A stretch of DNA of 64,000 nt from Apostichopus japonicus (taxonomy: Eukaryota > Echinodermata > Holothuroidea > Aspidochirotida > Stichopodidae). The notes beneath the pieces are model-generated. The model was given only the letters and a program-made list of their open reading frames with translations, made no database searches and was not told where the DNA came from. The stretch lies in assembly GCF_037975245.1 (NCBI RefSeq), contig NC_092561.1:9485001-9549000 (forward strand), read 5' to 3'. Within the stretch, counting starts at the first letter, position 1; each line of letters starts with the position of its first letter. This document shows positions 36,719-46,063 of this stretch, in pieces. Both the position numbers and the translations under genes were made by a program.

Positions 36719-36766
36719 AACCGGTTTCTGGCTTGGAACCGGTTTGCTACCGGGTCGGAACCGGTT
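36719..36766. promoter_or_regulatory. Triple AACCGGTT cluster (Grainyhead/CP2-type sites)
   Basis: The palindrome AACCGGTT occurs exactly three times: 36719-36726, 36737-36744 and 36759-36766. The last two are embedded in a 22-bp direct repeat (GGAACCGGTTTGCTAC at 36735 and 36757). AACCGGTT is the consensus for Grainyhead/CP2 family factors. Three perfect copies in 48 bases are unlikely by chance, although the direct repeat explains one of them by duplication. An open frame over this stretch (36733-37056) has no family resemblance and I do not call it a gene. Confidence 0.45.
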
Positions 36767-36779
36767 TGCTACTGTGTCA

Positions 36780-37284
36780 GAAGCCCACGAAAGAGCTGCA
36801 AGGTTTATATGCAGGCTGCACGGCATTAGTTGGCTTCCATAGCCATAAAGAGGCGTCGAATGTGCCACTTGAAAGAATCTGTTGTTGTTTCAAGCCCCCC
36901 CCCCCCCCCTCCCCCTATTGGATCACAGAGCCATACTCCAGTTCGCCCCCAGGTTACGCAATTTTAGTATCGGATAGCAACGAAAGAAATGTAAATCAAG
37001 AACAACTGGGAGGGCTGCTTCAGATCGATACTAACTATTGTGAAGTGGTACTATAGCTTACGTCAGACCTAGAGAATTTTATCTTTCATTTATAGTTTAG
37101 CAACAAGAACTAAAGATCTATATAAGAAAACTCAAGAGTTTGAGAAGTTTGAACCTTTGTCGAGGATTGTGTTTAGCTTTAATATGCCTATAGCGCCTCC
37201 AGTTGATTTTCTGTAGTATATATATATATATATATTAAAATTGTAATTAGTCGGAAAATCAAGAACAGTGAAAAAACATATATA

Positions 37285-37362
<78 letters not shown>

Positions 37363-39389
37363 TATATTGATAGATGATTTTCAACCTCTTAGTCTTAAAA
37401 TCATTCCATATGAAAGGCTTTGAAGTTTAAAGTACTTTGAAAGGTTGTTTATTTATAGCAACTTGATCTTTGAATGAAAGTTAATCAGTGCAGCTGGCTG
37501 GCTTTTATTTTGGTAGAAGAACGAAATATATTTTTATCCTGGAGTCGATCAAGTGTTCAACCTGCAGGGTCACACGTTACACAGGCTTGAGCAGTTGAGC
37601 ATTAATAAGAGTTGGTCGGATTACACATGTAAGGACAGAATTTTAAGTGGGAGGAAACTTGCCATAAAATGCTAAATTGGAAATTTATCTTGTGATATGT
37701 ATCTGCATGGAGTAGGATGCATACAGTACAGATGCAATATCAATATTATGGCAATTGCAATGTAAGTACTGTAATATTTTAATTTTGTTCTTTTCCTAAT
37801 TTTGAAGCAAAATATTAATTGAATTACAGTGTAATTGGTAACAGTAGACCAAGCCTTGGTTCTCCTCTGGCCATCCTTCTTCCTCCCCTCCCCCCCCCCC
37901 CTCCCTCTCATCTCCCTGGACCTTAGAGAAATGAACATTCATAAATGACAATTCTCTATGAACCAAGAAAATTTAGACAAAATAAGCAACAAGAAAGTTC
38001 CAGATGTGTGAATACGAATATAGATCCTTGTGGGTAAAATGACATGTCTGTAACAGCTCTTTTCCTTACTATATTAAGTAACCAAGTTATAGCTTCACGA
38101 CAGGGAAATGGTGTGGTACATCAACCTCCCCCTTCCCTACCCTACCCTCCCTCCCCGATTTGACAGATTTGCTGGAAACAGGTCATTTGTCACTTGCTAA
38201 GAAATCTATATATTTACATATATATATGTCAATAAAGATATATATATATATATATATATCTGTTTGTATGGTATCTTAGAATGTTATTGATCTATGGGTT
38301 TTACATGTCTTTAACCTAAATCAAATATTTCTGTCTCGGTAATATTTCATAGGGTTATAGATTTGCTGGGATTACCCCAAATTAATTAAACAAAAAATTA
38401 GAACTGAACGTTACCATAGGTTGACCTAAAGCCAATTTAAGTTGGGGATCATTTGCAAAGGTCGCCCCCTTTTGTAAAGTCAGTTATGCATGGCTGCCCC
38501 CAAAATAACCCAGTCTTTGCAGTCACTCACACACACAAAAACAAAATTGTCAATCTTACTGTGTTATATTTGTGACCTATAACAACTAAGAGCTCATTGG
38601 GATTTTTGCCTTTTCGCAAGTCTAGCTTTAAGCAAAGACTATATTTTCTCAATGCAGGGGTTCTTTTGTTACCGTTTATTGCTTTTATCGCGACTCTGTT
38701 TGCCTGTGTGGCGGATTGGCATTCAGTTGCCAAAGAGCCATATAAAAATATTTGAATACTTGTGTGAACACTCCTCTATGGAGCTATGCAAGTTTTGAAA
38801 TGTATACTAAACATGTAGTTATGGGATTCTCTCAGACATTTTCAAATTTTTTGGTGATCTGATCTGCAACACAAGACCGAGAAATTCAGATCGGCCAAGC
38901 CGTTCACTTTGTGATCAACTTCAGTCAATCGTGACCAAGTTTACCTCACTCGGTCAGGTCGTGATCGAGTCGTATTGTGTTTCGGAATTTCGGGAAGTAT
39001 GGAATTTTGTTGTGAAAATGACTGCTTATCGGAAAATCAGGCCAATCTACTGTTGCCTTATTCATTCTTGGAATTGAAAGACCTGTTGTGATTTCTAAAG
39101 TTTTCGAAAAGTTGTAAAGCTTTTCATTTATACTTTTCAAACTTGTTTGTCAACTGATTGAGTTGTCCTGATAGAGGTAAGGTTTATTAATAGTGGTTAT
39201 GACATTATATACTAACTGCATATGCTGGGTGTAATGGAGTTTTGACACTATTTCACCCTTCACTGGCATGGTTTTTTACCTCTTTAATAGTTAATCCTTG
39301 TACAAAAACCTAAACACGCTGCCAAAAGACCACTAGTCTTACAAAGGGATATTTGTTGACTCCAGTTTTTAAAAATTTGGACACTTCAG
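36780..39389 (+). other. NAV: Giant navigator intron, fourth part
   Basis: Intronic DNA with a poly-C run at about 36895-36909, the (TA)n arrays above, another near 38229-38260 and C-rich patches at about 37885-37910 and 38130-38155. Just ahead of the large open frame are three weak acceptor candidates: CAAAG at 39346, CTCCAG at 39365 and CTTCAG at 39389. None has a strong pyrimidine tract. Confidence 0.6.
37217..37362. repeat. (TA)n arrays flanking a SINE-tail fragment
   Basis: A short TA run (37217-37236), then a unique piece containing CAAGAACAGTGAAAAAAC, then a second TA run (about 37290-37358). The unique piece matches the tail of the tRNA-derived element at 43420-43540, which also sits against a TA array. 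This is probably a truncated copy of that element. Confidence 0.75.
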
Positions 39390-41787
39390 CGAGCCTCCCT
39401 GAAGTAATCGATGGGAAATTTTTCTATGGTGTTCGCAACATGCTCAAGAGCTGTTTCATTGATGGACGTATCTGTCCCCCGTTATCGTTTGACATGACTC
39501 TCAAGGACCATGGCGACGAGGACGAGGAAAGGAGGTCCGTAGGAGATCAGACGTCCGGTAGGAACGGAGCAAGTGGGACCAGTGGAGGAGATATGGCCGG
39601 TGATACCGGAAGAAAGTTTGGAAGAGATCTGATTAAACCAAGAGAAGCCGAGAGTGTGGAAGAAGCAGAACTGACATTTGAGGAGGAGTGGGAGGAGCAG
39701 GAGGAGGAGGAGGCAGACGATCAGAAGTATCATCCAGATGTATATCAGTCGTCAGGGTTACATCAGGACATTTCGGAATCACAGGTCAACAGACGGCGCA
39801 TGGTTTTCGACCCGGGAGATACAGGGAGGTTTTCTCCTTCCAGGCATAGCAGGTATCAACCCTACCCTTACGATAGTTCGCAAAGAGAGATTCAATCAGG
39901 TCGAGAGCCTACGACATCCCTTAAGGCACAGTACACTGTCGAACATCTGCGAGGCCTTCACAGGGAGTTATCCGAAGCCGAGACCATGCGCAGATGGAAA
40001 ACCGAACTCGATTTGAAAGTATCGCGGCAGAATGTGTCCACAGAGAGAGATGTTTCCTGGAAGCAGACAAAGTTAATGCCATCTTCACCGAACGATTTGC
40101 GCAGACAGACTTTCACGGACGGCGATCGTCCGTCTCTCGGGACCCTCCGACGAGAGGCTCTCACTCACGACGACTTTTCTGGTCGAGTGGATGTACATGA
40201 TGACGGCGTAAGAGAGAGGAGAATGGATAATCAGATTTATAGAGTGAATCTATCAGAGCATTCCTCTGATGAAGATAAGGTCATCCTGCCTCCGTCTCTC
40301 AGATTAGATCCTCATCCGCTGGACAACGGAGGGAGAAGACTCGTCTACCGAGATCATTACAACTTGGGATCTTTAGTCCGCCGAGAATGCGATAATGAAA
40401 GGGTTGAGGGCATCGGCGACGCAAATGAGTGGAACATTATCCCCGGTTATCAAAATAACCCCGATGGGTATCTGGATGACGAAGCTGCGTTACGAATCGA
40501 TGAAGAGTTTATTAGAAGGTCAAGGGAATTGCAATGTAGCAGAGAGACGGACAGGTACGGACGGATGGATAGAGGCAAATGGCAGAGACAGCAACAGGGA
40601 ACAGGAGGAGGAGGAGGAGGAAGAGGAGGAATAGAGACTCCGTTATTATTAAATCATGTGACTACAGAAATGATGAAGATGCTTCCGACGAAAGATAAAT
40701 CTGTAAGTCGATCCCCAGAAGGTGGCCTAGATAGTAGAGAAACTCAAAGAGGGAATGGGGAAAGAGATTTCAGGACCCCAAGGCCCTTACAAAGCCATGT
40801 TAGGATGAGATGTATGCTAGAGAGATTGGCAATGACATCCCCTGGACCCGCGGAAGATGGTCCCGCTATGGCCGAGGAATTCTTGTTTGGATATCGCAAG
40901 TCTTTCTCATCTTACAGTGATCGGGTAGACCCGGATCGGGGGCGTGGCGGGTACAGGGAGCGCCCATACAGTGATATGGACGTAGACCTGCTGGATGGGG
41001 GGCGTAACGGGTACAGGGATCACCCAGATGTAGCAGTATTAAAGATGAAAATTGAGGAGCAAATGCATCAGTTATCTCTGCTACAGAAGGAGAACAAAGA
41101 CAAAGGTCGTCAGAGTCACGGTCTAGGATCCGGAGCTCGGCGTTACAAACAGATGGATATGGAATTTGATGATGGAGATGATCCTGCGGATCAGAGACCA
41201 TTGCATGACCAGCCGAGATATATAGTGGACGCCTACTCACGTCACTTCGAAATAGACATCGAAGGGGACATGGATACTGGACATATCGAGAGTGAGAATC
41301 CCTTTCCAGGAGTCAATCATGATGATGAAATAGTGGAAGTAAAAGTGGGAGGGGAAGACGAGAAACAACTGGAGAACGATGACAACGATCCAGTTGCTGC
41401 AGTAGCGATCGGTCGTGCAAAGAATAGCGTTAGCAGACAACAATCCCCGCATCGGCGTGAGAGGTTTGAGAGCTATTTAACCCAGCAGAGGAGAGCCAAA
41501 TACCGTAGAATGTCCAAACGTCGGAGGGCGAGACGGAAGATGAGCAAGAATCGATTATCAGCTCTGGACCAGGAGCGGCATCCTGGACTAATTCCTACAA
41601 GTGTATCTGCAGACGATCAAAACTGGACTGATCGCAGTGCGACACCATCAGAACGCTATTTCTCGGAAGGAGCCGAGCAGGGTGCTAGTGATTGGTCCCA
41701 TGGTCTCCTACCTTCGACCTTTTCACCTCTCTGGAGGTCACACGATTCTCTCGGTTCGTTTGAAGTCGCGGTCAGCTACCACGCTGA
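39390..41787 (+). CDS. Large charged open reading frame: possible alternative navigator exon
   Basis: The frame is open from an in-frame stop at 39311 to TAA at 41789, about 800 codons, with no family I recognise. The protein is strongly charged: an acidic Glu run near residue 115 (EEEWEEQEEEEADD), Arg/Asp-rich disordered sequence, a short coiled-coil-like segment (AVLKMKIEEQMHQLSLLQKE), and a basic cluster (QQRRAKYRRMSKRRRARRKM) that looks like a nuclear-localisation or microtubule-binding patch. The first in-frame ATG is 39440 (A at -3), but another ATG at 39411 opens a short overlapping upstream frame. GTAAGT begins at 41788. Used as a donor it leaves phase 2, fitting exon 52275. The acceptors at 39365 and 39389 both give entry phase 1. 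Alternatives are an alternative first exon or an independent intronless gene ending at the TAA. Third-position GC is lower than in the known navigator exons. Confidence 0.6.
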
Positions 41788-42040
41788 GTAAGTCTTGTTT
41801 CTTTTATCAGAGCGCAATCAGAGAACAGGATTGCACAACACTTTTATTGATTAGGTTTATATAGAAGGGGGGGTTGGCAGGGAGGGTAGTGGTAAACAGA
41901 TCAGCAGTAAGCAACTCATGTAAAGAAATAATTTTAGGGAGTGATGGAGACATTATTCCTACGTTCAACAACAATTTCACTGTTATCAGAGTATCGAGAC
42001 TGTAGCAATGTGCATCTGCTAAAACCTCCACTTTGTTACA

Positions 42041-42065
42041 GTTTCGATCCTGCTAGGATCGAAAC
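42041..42065. other. Perfect inverted repeat (hairpin)
   Basis: GTTTCGATCCT and AGGATCGAAAC form a perfect 11-bp stem around GCT, followed by GTCAGGCC. Similar 'GATCC...GGATCGAAACGTC' hairpins are common in dispersed repeats of invertebrates. It could be the end of a decayed mobile element. Confidence 0.6.
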
Positions 42066-43186
42066 GTCAGGCCAACATACTTTTACACATTCTCTTACAC
42101 AGGCTCTCTAGTGGATAAGCAGTTTGCTAACAGTTTTATTTTATTTTGTACCAGTAAAGTCGGTCATTTGGGACAAACCTAAGCGAGCTAAAGTATCGAC
42201 CATTTAATACAGTATCAGACCAAAAGATTAAGATTACAGTCAGCGACCAGTTGTTTATTCTGTAAAAGATGTAAATTTAATTTGTGTATAGCTCCTTGCG
42301 AGTTAAAATGTCCAAGCCCTTCTGGGTAGTAGAAGACGTGACCAATTGCGTATTAAAAAAGATAACTTAAAGGTCATCAGTAGGTCATCAGTAGATTGCC
42401 CACAAAATATACTAGAAAGCCAAATAATGGTCATCCATGTTTTTAATATGAAGCATTTTTACTATCAAGTTAAAGCCATTTATTATCTCCCTGTGGTGTA
42501 ATACTCTTCTAATTATAGGTATTGGCTTGGGTGGGGATGTGGGGGGGGGCTGTACTGGTGACTTTAAAGAATACCTAACCTGTTCCTAAATTCAGTCCAC
42601 CAAGTTTTGCCGTAGACATCAGATTGGGTATATGTGTCGTGGAGTTGTGAATCGACCAAAATGTAGTACATCCCCTTTTTGTTTAGACTCCAAATTTCGT
42701 GGGTAAGATTGTTGTCCATGACTGGCCTTTAACAGGTTAAATCAAATGATAGTAGCCTTGTACAACTGTTTGAGCAGGTTTTCAAATTACATGGCTTTAT
42801 TTTCCAACTTACTGTCTACTGCAGAAGAGAAGAAGTCCTTATATACTGTATTTAGATCGTGACTGTTTCTCTTAATTCGTACCCAACCATTTTTTTTAAA
42901 TTTTAAGAACAATTTAAGACAAACAATTGAAGACCAGACTGGGAAATAATAAGCTATATAAAACAGGTCAAAGAAAAAGAAAAAAAAAGAAAAGAAACTT
43001 TAAAAAGTGACAACAGATTGTGTTTCTTCTTTAAATTATTGTGAAATGATGATCATCAATCATTTTTTGTTGCAAATTCAAAGGAAAGTTTTTAAAATGG
43101 TTCTTACCAACAACAATTACTTCTACTGTACCTTCACCCATACAGTAAGCCTAGGTTGGATTTGTTAGTTAGTCAACACACCCCTT

Positions 43187-43200
43187 GTTGCCTAGGTAAC
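43187..43200. promoter_or_regulatory. Perfect X-box
   Basis: GTTGCC-TA-GGTAAC matches the RFX consensus at every defined position with a 2-base spacer. It lies about 2.9 kb downstream of the start of the antisense protease-like gene (past its stop) and inside the navigator intron. Its target, if any, is unknown. Confidence 0.35.
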
Positions 43201-43329
43201 CAAGGGCAAAGCACTTTGCATGGTCTTGTGTTCCAGTCAACCATGAAAGCTATATTTGGTATTTGAATTTGCATGCATGACCAGTATATGTAATATTACA
43301 TATTATATTACTATGATGTTGACTACTTA

Positions 43330-43331
<2 letters not shown>

Positions 43332-43368
<37 letters not shown>

Positions 43369-43386
43369 AGATATATATATATATGT

Positions 43387-43420
<34 letters not shown>
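43332..43420. repeat. (TA)n arrays with two GTGAGA interruptions
   Basis: Three TA runs are separated by two copies of ATATGTGAGATATATA. The last run abuts the tRNA-derived element. Confidence 0.93.
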
Positions 43421-43421
<1 letters not shown>

Positions 43422-43545
43422 AAATCGAAATGAGTTGTAAAATCCAGAACAGTGAAAAAATTTCCAGTCTCCACCGGGATTCGAACCCGGGCCTCTTGCT
43501 TATATGCGGACACCCTAACCACTAGGCTATATATGGACGCTGATT
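43420..43545 (-). repeat. tRNA-derived SINE
   Basis: On the minus strand there is an A box TAGCCTAGTGG (43519-43529) and a B box GGTTCGAATCC (43477-43487) about 30 bases apart, the internal promoter of RNA polymerase III. The T-arm pairs well (CCGGG ... CCCGG). The anticodon arm does not fold properly, so this is a tRNA-like head rather than a working tRNA gene. Downstream it continues into TTTTTTCACTGTTCTGGATT and then the (TA)n array. A truncated tail copy lies at 37236-37281. Confidence 0.75.
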
Positions 43546-44932
43546 GTATGTCCAAAGGTTGAAACCAGTAAGGAAGGTTGTAATTCCACTGTAGGCGTTT
43601 GTCACCTGTATCGAACAATACTAGTTCTGTTTTGGTGAGACTATATATGTCCTACACTTAGTAAGAAAGGATGGACGAGATGGGCACAATTGCCAGCATG
43701 ACCCAAACCATCAGAAGAATAAAAAAGAAAATCATTGCCATTTCATCCACTTGTTTAAATATGACTTTGAATACCTGAAAGAATATGACCATATACATTT
43801 AAAAACCTTTGCATATTCTGGCAGATTATGGCATAATCTTTATGGTCACCCTGTAATTTCTCCATACAGTGTGAAAACTTCATGCAAATGACAGTCATAG
43901 TCCCAGTTATTATAGAGGGCGCTATTTACTATTCTAGTATTTATTATTCTACATCCTTCTGCACAAACAGTATATATATGATAATGAGTCATTGTACATG
44001 TTTCTCTGTTGCAAAGGGAATCTCAGCATGCCATTTCTTGTCAGGTGAAGAATCCATTGTCTGAATTCTACCCACACCTGTTTGTAGAGCTATATAGTAT
44101 ACAGCGATACAAAAAATGTCAACAGAAAACAAATTCTAATGGTAATGATTGGTCTATAAATAAGAACTAATTGCCAAATTAGTTTCAAATTACATGTGTA
44201 TTTTATACCTAACAGCTAACTGCATACATGGCTTTACTGCACTCCTACATAGCAACACAATTAAATGGTTATCAGTATTTGGCCCCTCACCCCATATATG
44301 CTAGAAAGCTAGAAAGTCAAATAATGGTCACCAGTGCTCAAATTTAAACAAACATTCTACTGCCACTGTCAGAGTAAGTTACCACCCCCCACCCCAACTG
44401 AGATATTTAAGTCTCTATTTTAATACTTGTTAATCTCCCTGAATAAGTATGTGGGCCAGAGCGCCTGTAGGAAAGCGCATTTTAAGACTTCTAGCAATTT
44501 TTAGCCTGCTAACATTTAGGGCTAATACTGAAGATCTTCAAGATACATTTCGGGTAGAATATTAGAAAACTTATCAAGCTATAAATACTATACACTAGCA
44601 TCAATTTGCTTTCAAAAGCTTTGTATGGACCAAATTGGTTTCTGCATCCAATTAAACATTATAGAGCAAAACCATAAAAGAAGAAGAAGTAGTTTAAGGA
44701 AAGAAATGTCCATGTAGTCCTTTGCTCAACCCTTAACAAAGTGAAAGGAGGTTCTTCCTCATTCTGACGTCTTATCTACATAAGAAAGATCAACATATTT
44801 GTTCCTGAGTGAGGTTTTGATCCGTAGAAGATCCACTTGGGCTTGTGGGTGGCAGGGATTTGTGGGTTAGAGGAAGGTTCGTCACTAACAGCTTGTTAAT
44901 ATCTGCGAGGATGTCAGTGAACAGTATTTCAA

Positions 44933-46063
44933 TCATTTGCTCGTCAAACACGGGTTGGATATGAGTCCCTTCCCACAGCTCTCTGGGTCATCACTCACCC
45001 AGAAGCAGATCTGAGCGAAGACCAGTGGTGTGATCCGAAGATCCTTCCCTACGGCCGTCAATTCCTCCACCCCGGTCACGTTGATCCGCTGCTGCTTGTT
45101 CGATTTGACCGCGATGATCTTCCGGTCCCAGTTTTTCTCGGGACCCTTCCAGAATCGGAAGTACATCCCGGCACCTCTCGCCTCCGCGGTGGCGTCGCAC
45201 CGCTCGTAGATGTACATCGTAGAACTCTGTTCCATGTGGCAGTATCGATACATCAAACGAGGCTCCCCTTGCCGGTTCAAACGCTCGAAACTCGAGAAGT
45301 GGATCCTGTTCGGTCTGGACTCTTCCAAGTCGGCGTTACCCTCCAGACCCATGCAGCTATTGAAGTGAGCATTGCTGACCCTCAGAACGGCGTAGTTGTA
45401 TCTGTTTGAATCCAGACGCCACCGCCAACCGTTCGGTACGAATACCTTACTGACGGTGTGCCAGGTGATCGCTCTGGTCCAAGGTTTGTCGCCCTCTCTG
45501 GGATCATACGCCACATCCTGGTCGTACAGACCCACCCGTAACTTGTCGACGGTATTGAGCAGATCGCTACCGTCGTGAATGCACTCGGCGGCGGTCAGGA
45601 TGTACCTGTGTCCGATGACGGTCCCCGAGCAGCCCGGATGAACCTGGGCCACGGTGTTAAAGGGAAACGTCCGCTTCTGTGTGGGACTCAGTATTATTGA
45701 TCGGGTGTCGTGGCGGTAGAGCGCCCTCGCGGTTCTCTGCCTTCTCTGCTGTTTCTTCCTTCCCTTGGTCTTCTTCTTCCAAGCTAATGCTATGCTGGCT
45801 TCAGAAGGATCCAAGATGAAAGATTTGAAACCGGACTGAATCTCGTTGCTGTAGACCGTGTAGGATAAATGTTTAGAGATTCTTTCGAGTGCCTTTTGAG
45901 ATTTCGGTCTGATCTGAGATTGAGCTTCTTGATAATGTTGTTGTTTCAGTTTCGCCTCTTCCGTGAATGGGTCTTCTTCGATTTTTCTGTCGTCCCCGGA
46001 GGATTTCAAACAAAACAGGGCCATCAGCAACATAAGAACGATGTAAAGTCTAAGTACCGCCAT
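44933..46063 (-). CDS. PRSS23/PRSS35-like secreted serine-protease homologue, catalytically dead
   Basis: This intronless 376-residue protein is nested antisense in the navigator intron. The ATG at 46063 has a strong context (AAG ATG G) and begins a signal peptide (MAVLRLYIVLMLLMALFCLK). The open frame extends 17 codons upstream but without an ATG. A propeptide follows, then a basic cluster (WKKKTKGRKKQQRRQR, residues 95-110) where PRSS23/35 have their processing site, then FPFNTVAQVHPGCSGTVIG, typical of this family. Length and the whole C-terminal half, through LRITPLVFAQICFW, fit PRSS23 (about 383 residues). The triad is lost. The His site reads LTAAEC (E160), the Asp site YNYAVL (N223) and the Ser site EARGAG (R296). 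The fold-supporting cysteines are kept, and there is a possible N-glycosylation site NVTG (328-331). The frame is intact and long, which argues for a functional pseudoprotease (scaffold, ligand or inhibitor) rather than a decaying gene. Function is unknown. Confidence 0.92.
   Translation of the reverse strand: MAVLRLYIVLMLLMALFCLKSSGDDRKIEEDPFTEEAKLKQQHYQEAQSQIRPKSQKALERISKHLSYTVYSNEIQSGFKSFILDPSEASIALAWKKKTKGRKKQQRRQRTARALYRHDTRSIILSPTQKRTFPFNTVAQVHPGCSGTVIGHRYILTAAECIHDGSDLLNTVDKLRVGLYDQDVAYDPREGDKPWTRAITWHTVSKVFVPNGWRWRLDSNRYNYAVLRVSNAHFNSCMGLEGNADLEESRPNRIHFSSFERLNRQGEPRLMYRYCHMEQSSTMYIYERCDATAEARGAGMYFRFWKGPEKNWDRKIIAVKSNKQQRINVTGVEELTAVGKDLRITPLVFAQICFWVSDDPESCGKGLISNPCLTSK

Larger units (their letters stand above)
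41788..44932 (+). other. NAV: Giant navigator intron, between the large frame and the antisense gene
   Basis: Intron containing an 11-bp-stem hairpin (42041-42065), a perfect X-box (43187-43200), TA arrays (43332-43420) and a tRNA-derived SINE (43420-43545). No polyadenylation signal AATAAA is evident in the first few hundred bases after the large frame, which slightly favours splicing over an independent gene. Confidence 0.55.

Noticed and set aside
36733-37056. 107-codon open frame over the AACCGGTT cluster
   Set aside because: It includes a poly-C-encoded Pro run and shows no family resemblance or splice sites. The repeats read better as DNA elements.
42030-42075. Hammerhead ribozyme at the 42041 hairpin
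   Set aside because: The GAAAC-GTC side is present, but the CTGATGA half is missing, so it could not fold into an active core.
43466-43540. A functional tRNA gene
   Set aside because: A and B boxes and the T-arm are present, but the anticodon and acceptor arms do not pair properly and the element continues into a SINE tail.
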